A DNA stretch of 64,000 nucleotides, taken from Desulfolucanica intricata. Its GTDB lineage: Bacteria; Bacillota; Desulfotomaculia; Desulfotomaculales; Desulfofarciminaceae. Made by a program: the position numbers and the translations under genes. The notes below the pieces were generated by a model. It ran no database searches, was not told the DNA's origin, and worked only from the letters and a program-made list of their open reading frames with translations. Shown here one piece after another: positions 55,955 to 63,794 of this stretch; positions within the stretch are counted from its first letter, which is position 1; each line of letters opens with the position of its first letter. The DNA lies in NCBI RefSeq assembly GCF_001592105.1, contig NZ_BCWE01000014.1, forward strand, positions 25,164-89,163. Reading direction: 5' to 3'.

Positions 55955-56794
55955 ATGAGTAAAAATGAGACAAAAAACAGGAAAGACCTGATAGAGAGTG
56001 CCACTAAGAGTTTACTTGATATGTTTGCCAGCGGTAATTTACCTCCCGCAATTGCCAGAACAGTAATCGCAGCAAAAAAAGGTTATAATATTCCTTCAGT
56101 AAATTGGTCCTTAGGTAATCAAATACTTATGCTGGCTGCCGGAACTACTGATGCAAGGGGCTATGCTCAGTGGAAAAAGGTTGGTCGTTACGTAAAAAAG
56201 GGTTCCAAAGCTATATACATTCTAGGACCCTGTACCAAGAAAATCACTGATGAGGAATCCGGGGAAGAGAAAGTGATTATCACAGGTTTTAAAGGTATTC
56301 CGGTTTACCGGTACGAGGACACTGAGGGAGAAGATATCCCAACAGTGGATTATGCCCCGCCGGAATTGCCGCCACTCGTAGAAGTTGCTAAGAAATATGG
56401 AGTTAAGGTGCAATATGGCCCAAGTACGGGGCGGTTTTACGGCTGCTACCGGCCAAGTGATAACAGTATACTTTTGTGCACCCATGACGTAGACACATTC
56501 TTTCATGAGCTGGCACATGCAATCCATGGGACAATCCGGCCCCTAAAGGGTGGGCAGCATCAGGACCAGGAAGTGGTTGCCGAAACAGTGGCAACGGTTC
56601 TGTGCATTCTTTACGGCTATGACGGTTATGTTTATCAGGGTTTTGATTATATAAAACATTATGCACAAGAGCATACGGCTAACGGTGTTATTAAAGCAAT
56701 CATGAAGGTGCTGGCTGATGTACAAGCAGTACTTAAACTAATTTTGGATGCCAGTGATGCTGATAAGAAAATGTTAAATAATATTGCAGTTTAA
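55955..56794 (+). CDS. ardC: ArdC-type antirestriction protein
   Basis: The N-terminal ssDNA-binding domain (SATKSLLDMFASGNLPP, NWSLGNQILMLAAG, ARGYAQWKKVGRYVKKGSKA) is followed by a zincin-type metallopeptidase domain with FFHELAHAIHG and the third ligand in EVVAETVATVL. ArdC proteins protect transferring DNA against restriction. The length is 279 residues from ATG 55955; the frame is open slightly upstream to a GTG at 55940 inside the hairpin. Confidence 0.88.
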   Translation: MSKNETKNRKDLIESATKSLLDMFASGNLPPAIARTVIAAKKGYNIPSVNWSLGNQILMLAAGTTDARGYAQWKKVGRYVKKGSKAIYILGPCTKKITDEESGEEKVIITGFKGIPVYRYEDTEGEDIPTVDYAPPELPPLVEVAKKYGVKVQYGPSTGRFYGCYRPSDNSILLCTHDVDTFFHELAHAIHGTIRPLKGGQHQDQEVVAETVATVLCILYGYDGYVYQGFDYIKHYAQEHTANGVIKAIMKVLADVQAVLKLILDASDADKKMLNNIAV

Positions 56795-56963
56795 CTTTTC
56801 TATAGAAAATGTTGCTAATCAATTCAAGGTATTATCAGTATTCTTGAGTTTGATATTGATGTGACACTACAGATTTTTATAATATTTTTGTATTTGGAAA
56901 AATAAAATGTTAATCCCAACATTTTTTAGAACATTCAAATACGGATTTAAGGAGTGATTTCCT

Positions 56964-57515
56964 TTGATAAATATTTTTAAATTAGTTAAAGAAATAAAAG
57001 AAGCAGGGGATACATTAGGTAACCTGCTGAGAGAAAGAGTTGAAATTGAAAAGAGACTTCAGGAGGTACAAGATCCGGAGCTTATAAAATCCATTCGTGA
57101 AGATCTAACTGTGCTCGATGTACAATTTGAAGAATTACGTTTTCAACACCAAAGCAATTTGGCTATCGCTAACTTATTAACCGGCTTGTTAAATGCCGGT
57201 AAAGCAGAAGACGTAAAAATTTTACTGGGAGACGATGCTCTGGAAAGTGGAATATTTAAAGTGCTGGAAATAAGAAAAGGAAAATCTACTGGAACTGTTA
57301 GAGCATGGTGTGAGGAAGCAGGCGGGAAAAAGGCAGTAGTATATGCCAAGCACGAAGCGGCTAAATTACTTACCAGTGCGGTCGGTAAGCAGGTTGAAGT
57401 TGTATTTAAGAAGTTAGACAAAGGATATTTTGCAGTGAAAGTAAGCTTATCAGAATTTGAGAACAATTCAAAGGATGAAAAGAAAGAATTAATTAAGACT
57501 TTATACCAAAGCTAA
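56964..57515 (+). CDS. Hypothetical coiled-coil protein
   Basis: The 183-residue protein begins with a coiled coil (residues 5-60, rich in Glu, Leu and Arg) and ends with a beta-rich domain (GIFKVLEIRKGKSTGTVRAW onward). I do not recognise a family. TTG 56964 follows AAGGAGTGATT. It lies between ardC and the second structured RNA and is presumably element-specific. Confidence 0.55.
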   Translation: MINIFKLVKEIKEAGDTLGNLLRERVEIEKRLQEVQDPELIKSIREDLTVLDVQFEELRFQHQSNLAIANLLTGLLNAGKAEDVKILLGDDALESGIFKVLEIRKGKSTGTVRAWCEEAGGKKAVVYAKHEAAKLLTSAVGKQVEVVFKKLDKGYFAVKVSLSEFENNSKDEKKELIKTLYQS

Positions 57516-57540
57516 TTAGTTTAATCTTTTTTAATTAGCT

Positions 57541-58080
57541 AACGGATGGGGGAATCATTTCCCCCGTCTATTCGGATATGGGGGCCGGTTATAAACCTGC
57601 CTTCCAGGTAAATGTTAATGACTTGCCCGTGTTATAAAACGGGAACTGCGAGGTGCCATCTCGTGGGAGCCTTTATGGCTTAAAACAGGCACGGTAGAGC
57701 CGGAATTGCCGGCACCTCGAGTCGAGGCATCTACCGGCTGCAGTATGCCGTTTGTGGTATACACCCGCAATTGCGGGCAGGCAGCAATAGTGCTGTACGT
57801 GCTGATAGAAACAGCCCGGTTACACATAGCCGGGAATAAAATAATGCTGCCGGGTGTATACGTCGGAAACGACGCAGGGATAAACGCCGAAGGCGCATAT
57901 AACGGGGGCTTGCCCCGTCACATTTGGTCCCTGCAGGGGCCGGATGTGACGGGGCGCCAGGTGTAACGGCGAAGCCGCTTGGTTCCTGGGTTTGCGAGTT
58001 TCTATGAGAAGGTTTTTACTACAAAAACCGGAGGATAGAGCTGAAAACACCCGGTGGACTGATTTTGTTATGCTCTTTTT
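57541..58080 (+). ncRNA. Putative ornate GC-rich structured RNA upstream of the recombinases
   Basis: This 0.54-kb stretch is far richer in GC than its surroundings and is packed with perfect stems. They include GGGGGAA/TTCCCCC (57548-57565), ACCTG/CAGGT, CCCGT/ACGGG and a long-range CGAGGTGCC/GGCACCTCG (57649-57657 with 57711-57719). A long-range 11-base-pair GTATACACCCG/CGGGTGTATAC (57757-57767 with 57851-57861) and CCCGG/CCGGG follow. Others are CGTCG-GAAA-CGACG (57861-57874), CGCC-GAA-GGCG, an 18-base-pair hairpin GCCCCGTCACAT/ATGTGACGGGGC with inner GGTCCC/GGGGCC (57912-57955), CGGC-GAA-GCCG inside CCAGG/CCTGG, and GGTTTTT/AAAAACC. A T-rich end lies near 58075. Frames through it lack ribosome sites. 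It could be a free large RNA or the 5' leader of the recombinase operon. Confidence 0.7.
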
Positions 58081-58107
58081 TAAGGAATGTTTAGGAGGGA
58101 TGGATTG

Positions 58108-58485
58108 ATGAAAGCTAATTACCGGGAAGTTGAAAATACACTGGCAAATGCCTTAACCAAGCAAATAGCAACTGTAGCCCGCTCTAGCCGTACCGGCTGG
58201 GTTAAAAGCAGGCGGATCCGGTTTCATCAGATTAAGCCTTTTCTTCGATTTATCGCTGAAAAGTTCATGGTACGCGATATCAGAAATATTCAACCTAAGC
58301 ATGTTCAGGCATATATACGGCATCGGCGAGAACTGGGAATTAAAGATGTTACGGTTTTATCTGATATTTCTACTATTAGGTTCTGGCATAAGCAGATACC
58401 TAGGCGCGGTTATATAATTCCGTCAAATCGATTCCTTTTAGGAGATGAAATACTGAATGGGGAGAAATTCAGGCAAAAAAGGTAA
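58108..58485 (+). CDS. Stand-alone recombinase core-binding (SAM-like) domain protein
   Basis: The 125-residue protein matches only the N-terminal core-binding domain of tyrosine recombinases (IKPFLRFIAEKFMVRDIRNIQ, KHVQAYIRHRRELGIKDVT). It is clearly related to the N-terminus of the next gene (MQNIRNIHDKHIQAFIGFRRE). It contains no catalytic residues. ATG 58108 follows TAGGAGGGATG. It overlaps the recombinase by 29 bases. It may be an accessory DNA-binding subunit or a remnant of a duplicated integrase. Confidence 0.7.
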   Translation: MKANYREVENTLANALTKQIATVARSSRTGWVKSRRIRFHQIKPFLRFIAEKFMVRDIRNIQPKHVQAYIRHRRELGIKDVTVLSDISTIRFWHKQIPRRGYIIPSNRFLLGDEILNGEKFRQKR

Positions 58486-59392
58486 AGGTTCATCTGAGGG
58501 AATTTATAAGACATTATTAATTCAGTTTAATACAGTGTTGGATACAGCCAGAAGAGATTTCCCCGGCTCAAAAGGTACAGTTTATCGCTGCAGGAGCAGT
58601 ATGAGGCAGTTTTTATATTTTTGTGCCAGTAATTATAGAATGCAGAATATCCGTAATATCCATGATAAGCATATACAAGCCTTTATCGGTTTTAGGCGTG
58701 AACAGGGGATTGCTGAGAAATCAATAAAAAACGATGTTTGGGCTGTTAGGTTGTTTCACCGGTATATTCCGAAGGCTAAAAATAAAATCTCAGACAATAA
58801 GGTTTTTGAATTAAAATCAACTCCGGATGGCAGGACTGACCGGGCCTGGACAGAAGGAGAATATAGAAAAATGCTTCATTTTGCAGAGAAATTAGGAAGA
58901 CAGGATGTAGTATTAACTATGCAGTTAGCAAAGAATGCCGGCTTACGAATACATGAATGTTTACGCCTAAATAAAGAAGATGCAAATATTGCTCTTAGAA
59001 CAGGGATACTTCACGTTAAGGGTAAAGGCGGCCGGGAAAGAGATTTAAAACTATCAAATGAAGCATTAATTGTTTTGGAAGTAGCACTTAAGCGGATGAA
59101 AGATGATACCGGTAAGCTTTTCGTACGGCCGGGACAGAAAACTCATAGTGTAAAAAAGTCCATTGAAGGTTTTATCAATAAGCACCGAGATAAATTTAGA
59201 GAGCTGGAAGATAGGGAAAAAGAGATTACTTTTCATGGGCTTCGGCATACCTTTGCAAGAAGAGAGTATTACAAAAGAGTGGATGAGGGTATGAATGAAC
59301 ACCGGGCACTTTTTGAAGTTTCTAAGTTGTTAGGTCATAACCGGCCGGAAGTAACAAAAATTTATTTAGGGCCGGTTTGGATAAGTAAATAA
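58457..59392 (+). CDS. Tyrosine recombinase (integrase)
   Basis: The 311-residue site-specific recombinase has an N-terminal core-binding domain (residues 20-110) and a catalytic domain with the full set: Arg in NAGLRIHECLRL, Lys in KGKGGRERDL, HxxR in HGLRHTFARR, His in LLGHNRPEVT and the nucleophile Tyr in TKIYLGP. It is expected to catalyse integration and excision of the element. ATG 58457 follows AGGAGATGAAA. No excisionase is visible. Confidence 0.92.
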   Translation: MGRNSGKKGKGSSEGIYKTLLIQFNTVLDTARRDFPGSKGTVYRCRSSMRQFLYFCASNYRMQNIRNIHDKHIQAFIGFRREQGIAEKSIKNDVWAVRLFHRYIPKAKNKISDNKVFELKSTPDGRTDRAWTEGEYRKMLHFAEKLGRQDVVLTMQLAKNAGLRIHECLRLNKEDANIALRTGILHVKGKGGRERDLKLSNEALIVLEVALKRMKDDTGKLFVRPGQKTHSVKKSIEGFINKHRDKFRELEDREKEITFHGLRHTFARREYYKRVDEGMNEHRALFEVSKLLGHNRPEVTKIYLGPVWISK

Positions 59393-59558
59393 ATAGTGTA
59401 TTAAATAGCCCCCCAAAAAAGTTATTTAGCCAAGTCTGAACGAGTAAAGCACTGAAAGTACCTAAGCGACGGAGCCTATTAAAGAAAAAGGTTTTCGTTG
59501 AAAGCTCTCTAGTAGACTACCAGTTAAAGATAAATAGGCGTGTATGTAGTCTTTAACT

Positions 59559-59648
59559 GCCGAATTGGTAGAACTAGCAGGCGCACAGGACATAAAATCC
59601 TGCGGGTTAATGAAAATAAGATTATATATGTTAGGTTCAATAGCAAAA
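59559..59648 (+). pseudogene. Degenerate tRNA-Leu(UAA)-like sequence
   Basis: From 59559 the sequence follows tRNA-Leu: acceptor GCCGAAT, D region TGGTAGAACTAGCAGGCGC, and a perfect anticodon arm CAGGA-CATAAAA-TCCTG with anticodon TAA, then the start of a variable arm (GCGGGTTAATG). After that the match fails: a TAGGTTCAATA stretch faintly resembles a T arm, and no 3' acceptor strand pairs with GCCGAAT. It is either a split attachment remnant or a tRNA-like element. Confidence 0.6.
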
Positions 59649-59750
59649 TATTGACAATGTTAATATGTTTCCATAGACAACACATGTGGAAGTGATAGTA
59701 AAGCTTGAAAAGGCTAAATAGAATCTAATATAATAGGTTTATATGTCCTT

Positions 59751-59798
59751 ATGAGGGGTAGGAAAGATTGTAATGAATCGTAATCTTTCCGCCCTCAT
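59751..59798. repeat. Imperfect inverted repeat
   Basis: ATGAGGG and GGAAAGATT on the left pair with AATCTTTCC and CCCTCAT on the right around TAATGAAT. There is no T run, so a binding site or element end is as likely as a terminator. Confidence 0.55.
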
Positions 59799-59892
59799 GG
59801 ACTTCAATTTTTACAATAAGTCTTTGCAGAACGCTCTTTAAAACCTGTACCCTAATAGTATACAAAAGAATTTATGAGAAAAGGTGAATAGT

Positions 59893-61149
59893 ATGATACA
59901 ACCGCAGCTTAGCCACAATTTAAGAAAAATTGGTATTGATTACATACAGGATGTTCCTTGGGGAACTCATATTTGTGGTTTTTACAATACAAAAATCGAT
60001 TTAATTAATATGTTAGTACCGTATTTTGAAGCTGGTTTAGAAAACAATGAGTTTTGTATATGGGTTGCCTCTGAACCTGTAAATTGTGATGAGGCAAAAT
60101 TAATACTTAAGAATGCTGTACCTAACTTTAAATATTACCTGCAGCTTGGTCAAATAGAATTTCTAACACATTCAGAATGGTACTTTAGATATGGCAATTT
60201 TAAAAAAGTTGTAAATTCATGGATTGATAAGGTAAATCAAGCTGTATCTAGAGGTTTTGATGGTATAAGAATATGCGGAAATACATCTTGGCTTAAAAAG
60301 AGGTACTGGAAGTCATTTCAAGAATATGAAGCACTTATTGAACAAAAAATTGGTGAATTAAGAATGATAGCCTTATGTACTTATGAACTTGATAAGTGTA
60401 ATATTCAAGAGATTTTCGATATCGTAAGTAATCATCAATTTTCGTTTATTATTAGTAAAAGTGGGTTGCAACATATCGACAGCATTGCTAAATTTGACCG
60501 ACTAAACATAATTTCGAAACTAGCTTCTAGTATCGCACATGAAATAAGAAATCCAATGACATCTGTTAGAGGTTTTTTACAATTACTACAAAACAAAAGT
60601 GATTTTGGTAGTTATTCTGAATATTTTAACATTATGCTTCAGGAATTAGATAGAGCTAATGGTATTATTAATGAATTTCTATCTTTAGCTAGGAAAAATA
60701 ACACAAGCTTAGAGAAAAAAAATATAAATGATATACTAAATTTGATGCAACCTTTAATACAAGCAGATGCTTTAAAGGAAGATAAAAGTTTTTGTCTGGA
60801 ACTTGAAGAAGTGCCTGATTTATTACTTGATGAAAACGAAATACGTCAAGTTATACTTAATCTTACTCGTAATGGTCTAGAAGCAATGTTACCTGGCGGA
60901 ACCTTGACTGTTAGAACATATATTGAAGATAAAGAAGTAGTTTTGGAGGTACAAGACCAAGGTACGGGAATTGATCATAAATTAATCGATAATATAGGCT
61001 CTCCTTTTTTTACCACAAAAGAGAATGGGACTGGTATGGGTCTTGCGGTTTGTTTTAGTATAGCCGAACGCAATAACGCCTCAATCAATTTTAAAACTGG
61101 ACCAGAAGGAACGACTTTTTATGTAAGGTTTAAAACACTGGAGCCTTAA
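59893..61149 (+). CDS. MEDS-domain sensor histidine kinase
   Basis: The N-terminal half is a MEDS/DcmR-type sensory domain, recognised by DVPWGTHICGFYNTKIDLI and ENNEFCIWVASEP. It is followed by a HisKA dimerisation domain (SSIAHEIRNPMTSVRGFLQLL, phospho-His in AHEIRNP) and an ATPase domain (DENEIRQVILNLTRNGLEAM, DQGTGID, NGTGMGLAV). It is soluble. Such kinases accompany methylotrophy regulators or sporulation phosphorelays; no response regulator is adjacent. ATG 59893 follows AAAAGGTG. Confidence 0.88.
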   Translation: MIQPQLSHNLRKIGIDYIQDVPWGTHICGFYNTKIDLINMLVPYFEAGLENNEFCIWVASEPVNCDEAKLILKNAVPNFKYYLQLGQIEFLTHSEWYFRYGNFKKVVNSWIDKVNQAVSRGFDGIRICGNTSWLKKRYWKSFQEYEALIEQKIGELRMIALCTYELDKCNIQEIFDIVSNHQFSFIISKSGLQHIDSIAKFDRLNIISKLASSIAHEIRNPMTSVRGFLQLLQNKSDFGSYSEYFNIMLQELDRANGIINEFLSLARKNNTSLEKKNINDILNLMQPLIQADALKEDKSFCLELEEVPDLLLDENEIRQVILNLTRNGLEAMLPGGTLTVRTYIEDKEVVLEVQDQGTGIDHKLIDNIGSPFFTTKENGTGMGLAVCFSIAERNNASINFKTGPEGTTFYVRFKTLEP

Positions 61150-61405
61150 TTACAATAAAGTATGAAGGACGACCGCACATTATGAAACCGCTTCGCGATG
61201 GTTTTATTCTTCTATCTTGTGGGCTATTAATGAGAACGTAAAGAGTTTCGTGTAAATGGTTAAACCTACCATTAGCGTTCCTGTAATAAAGATAATGGGT
61301 TTTGAGGATAAATAAAAATCCTGGTATAAAGAATATATCGGCCTAAAGCAGTCGTGGCTGCAAACACGGGCTCGCATAAATTCTAAATACCAGTAGATCG
61401 ACGAA
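61150..61405 (+). other. Possible IS110 noncoding left end
   Basis: This 0.25-kb stretch directly precedes the N-terminus of an IS110-type transposase. It contains hairpins such as GCAG/CTGC at about 61347-61361. In IS110-group elements the noncoding end upstream of the transposase encodes the bridge RNA. A minus-strand frame here has no support. Confidence 0.35.
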
Positions 61406-61486
61406 ATGAAGAAAACAAGCAAGAACCTTATCCAATTCAAAAGCTTCATAGTGGGAATCGACATTGCCAAGAACAAACACTGTTAA
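61406..61486 (+). pseudogene. IS110-family transposase, N-terminal fragment
   Basis: Twenty-six codons reading MKKTSKNLIQFKSF, then IVGIDIAKNKHC and TAA, match the start of IS110 transposases. The first catalytic Asp lies in GIDIAK. The rest of the enzyme is missing. Confidence 0.75.
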
Positions 61487-61615
61487 TTTGAGAAATTTTA
61501 ACAGATTATTTTGGTATTGTTATCAATTGCATATTGTTCAATCTGATAATATGGCTTGGGTTTTGACTAAATAAAAATGAGAATCTACATTTAGTCTAAG
61601 TTCTATACCGTGAGC

Positions 61616-61880
61616 TGTACCCGATTTGCTGGACACATAAAAAGGTTGCTATAATGAGAACAAGAGAGGAAGTGTTCAGCAATGGCATCTAAGAAGAAAT
61701 TAAACGCCGAATATAAGCATGAAATTGTTAAACTAGTAACTGAACGTGGTAAAAAAGTTAGCGAAGTAGCTAACGATATAGGGGTAACACCTACTTCAAT
61801 TTCGCAGATGGATTAAACAGTATAGCGAGCATGGCGAAAATGCTTTTCCTGGCAAAGGCAACCTATGGCCTGAAGATTGA
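61616..61880 (+). pseudogene. IS3-family transposase OrfA remnant
   Basis: ATG 61682 opens a helix-turn-helix OrfA (KKKLNAEYKHEIVKLVTERG, VSEVANDIGVTPTS). A frameshift at about 61798 moves the continuation (FRRWIKQYSEHGENAFPG, KGNLWPED) to another frame, which stops at 61880. TGTACCCGATTTGCTGGACA at 61616 looks like the left terminal repeat. OrfB is absent. Confidence 0.75.
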
Positions 61881-62439
61881 AATAAAATAGCAGCTTAACA
61901 AATGTTTAATTAATTATTATACATAAACTGGAAATGATTGTTAAGTAGATTGGGTGTGGGTAATATTTACCAAAATATTCAATAACAACAATTATATACC
62001 ATAGTAGAAATATTGAGTAATCTTAAGAACAATGGAGAAAACGGACCTTTTTATGTGTCTAGTTTATCGAAGACACTCCACCGCCAACACCATATGTTAA
62101 TATGTCATTCACTCGAACACCAAAATTCCATACGGAATATTATCTCTATAGTTCTGCCTATGTTTAGACCCAGTTTAAGTAAAACGTCCTCCTTCATTCC
62201 CGGTTCAGTGATAAGCTGAGTTATAATTATTAAAATGGTTAGGCTGGATAACTTAGTTAAATTTCGACCTATGTAGCTGGACCCTAAGCTGTTTGCAACT
62301 AAAACAAAAGGAATTTATGATGCTATAGTTGAAATAGATCATGAATGGTTTTTGAAAATATAGTAAGAATAGGAACCGGAGTTAGGAGTTAAGAATTATC
62401 CTTCTAAATGGAGTATTATCATGGAAGATAGGAAAGAGG
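61881..62439. other. Degenerate noncoding stretch
   Basis: About 0.56 kb of low-GC DNA between IS remnants and a small ORF. One frame of 68 codons (62013-62219) has no ribosome site or recognisable family. I see no functional element. Confidence 0.35.
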
Positions 62440-62604
62440 GTGAAGAAGGAACTTGAAGAAATAAAGAATGCGATACAAGATATATCAGTATCAATTGAAT
62501 CTGAAAAAGACCCCTTAGTCCTTAGGGAATTAGTTAATAAAAAGAAGCAGCTACAATATCAAGCTCTGTTTTACATTAAATATCTTTGGAATCTTGAGCA
62601 ATAA
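62440..62604 (+). CDS. Small helical hypothetical protein
   Basis: GTG 62440 opens 54 codons encoding a highly helical, charged protein (KKELEEIKNAIQDISVSIES, then VLRELVNKKKQLQYQALFYIK). GGAAAGAGG abuts the start, which is closer than usual. It may be real but has no recognisable family. Confidence 0.4.
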   Translation: MKKELEEIKNAIQDISVSIESEKDPLVLRELVNKKKQLQYQALFYIKYLWNLEQ

Positions 62605-62650
62605 GTAGTGTTAAATAACTGGCATCCAGACTAAATTAAATACATGGGAG

Positions 62651-63598
62651 GTGTTTATACTGAAGAAAAGGTTATGTATCTTTATTATGATTACATTATT
62701 AATACTATCCATGTCGGGGATTGCAACTGCAAATGATATTTCTGTTTATTTGGATGGTAATGAACTTGAATTTGATGTTAAGCCAGTAATTGAAAACGAT
62801 CGTACATTAGTACCCCTCAGGGTGATTTTTGAGGCTTTGAATGCGGATGTGGATTGGGATAACTCCACAAGAACTGTAACTGCTACTAAAGGTACAAATC
62901 AGATAAAGCTCCGAATCGGAGATAAGACTGCCTACAAGAACGGTCTTCCTATTACACTAGACGTCCCAGCTAAAATAGTAAGTGATAGAACTATGATTCC
63001 GGTCCGATTTGTTAGTGAGGCAATGGGGGCAAAAGTGCAGTGGGATGCAGTTAATAGAAGAGTTATCATTACTTCTGTTGCTGTTGTAGAATCATATCTT
63101 CCCCTACAGATAGGAAACCAGTGGTCATATCAGGGCATTGGTAATGAGTATGCCCAATATAATGATCAGGTCTTGTACAGGAGTGGAAATTTGGTTCAAC
63201 TTGTACGGAATAATGGCGGAACCAGGATGGTTCAAATTTATGAAATTCACCCTAATCATATTGTTTGTGTATATAGTGAAGCGGAGTTCTACTCTAATAC
63301 AAACATATTAAATAGCTTCTCACCTAATCGGAATGAGGTCATTCTACAATCACCTTTAACAGAAGGTACTAGTTGGCAAGTTGATGGTGAAACTTATAAA
63401 ATTGAAGCAACCAATGTTACTGTTACAACCCCTGCAGGTACTTTCAATGACTGCTTAGAGGTACATTCAGCTAGCGGCAATAACTATGAGAATATTAAGT
63501 ATTACGCCCCAGGCATTGGTTTAGTAAAGGATGTTTGGATGGATACAAACTCTAATTACCAGGTGATTTCTGAGTTAGATAATCTTAACATACTGTAG
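62651..63598 (+). CDS. Exported copper-amine-oxidase-type stalk-domain protein
   Basis: A signal peptide (IFIMITLLILSMSGIATA region) precedes two tandem units of the copper amine oxidase N-terminal stalk domain: ENDRTLVPLRVIFEALNADV and SDRTMIPVRFVSEAMGAKV. These are common in cell-surface proteins of Peptococcaceae. The C-terminal half (YLPLQIGNQWSYQGIGNEY onward) resembles lipoprotein-like beta domains. GTG 62651 lies within GGGAGGTG; CTG 62660 has better spacing to it and may be the real start. Confidence 0.75.
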   Translation: MFILKKRLCIFIMITLLILSMSGIATANDISVYLDGNELEFDVKPVIENDRTLVPLRVIFEALNADVDWDNSTRTVTATKGTNQIKLRIGDKTAYKNGLPITLDVPAKIVSDRTMIPVRFVSEAMGAKVQWDAVNRRVIITSVAVVESYLPLQIGNQWSYQGIGNEYAQYNDQVLYRSGNLVQLVRNNGGTRMVQIYEIHPNHIVCVYSEAEFYSNTNILNSFSPNRNEVILQSPLTEGTSWQVDGETYKIEATNVTVTTPAGTFNDCLEVHSASGNNYENIKYYAPGIGLVKDVWMDTNSNYQVISELDNLNIL

Positions 63599-63632
63599 GT
63601 CAGTACCGTGGTATAATATTCCTGGTGATAAT

Positions 63633-63794
63633 ATGAAATCAAAGTTTATGCTAGCTATTACCCTAATGTTAATAATATTTGACCAGATAACTAAATACCA
63701 TGCAACTATATGTTTATGGCAATATAAAATTCATGCATTCCGGAACTTTATTTTTTCAGCACCCCTGTTTCCAAATTTAACAATTTATGGGTGA
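63633..63794 (+). pseudogene. Truncated signal peptidase II-like fragment
   Basis: Fifty-three codons from ATG 63633 include the first membrane helix and the LspA signature IIFDQITKYHA, but stop well short of the catalytic aspartates. The end overlaps the IS21 gene end, so the IS insertion probably truncated it. CCTGGTGAT precedes the start. Confidence 0.5.

Larger units (their letters stand above)
36408..59650. mobile_element. Putative integrative conjugative element (Tn916/TcpA-type) or remnant
   Basis: From just after tRNA-Arg to the two recombinase genes the content is typical of a conjugative element: TcpC, TcpE, VirB4, VirB6-like, SLT/M23 hydrolase, VirD4, RadC, ArdC and tyrosine recombinases. 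The borders are not certain. The last nine bases of the tRNA acceptor region, CAGGCGCAC (36397-36405), recur at 59578-59586 downstream of the recombinases and could be an attachment core. That copy also lies in a tRNA-Leu-like sequence, which is an alternative explanation. A relaxase, excisionase and partition genes are not recognisable, so mobility is doubtful. Confidence 0.75.
59393..59892. other. Right-border noncoding region
   Basis: The 0.5 kb between recombinase and kinase contains a tRNA-Leu-like half, an inverted pair GTTAAAG/CTTTAAC at about 59523-59557, and an imperfect 20-base-pair inverted repeat at 59751-59798. No gene is seen. Confidence 0.5.

Noticed and set aside
57706..58050. 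Open frames on both strands inside the GC-rich region at 57.7-58.0 kb
   Set aside because: They lack ribosome sites and their codons simply follow the paired stems; the palindromic structure explains the open frames on both strands.
53770..58080. Group II intron or retron as explanation for the structured regions
   Set aside because: No reverse transcriptase is in the window and no domain V-like hairpin was found.
61204..61476. A 90-codon minus-strand frame with a hydrophobic product
   Set aside because: The opposite strand carries the start of an IS110 transposase and its noncoding end, so this is most likely an antisense shadow.
62013..62219. A 68-codon plus-strand frame among IS remnants
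   Set aside because: Composition and lack of a ribosome site suggest chance or a decayed insertion sequence.
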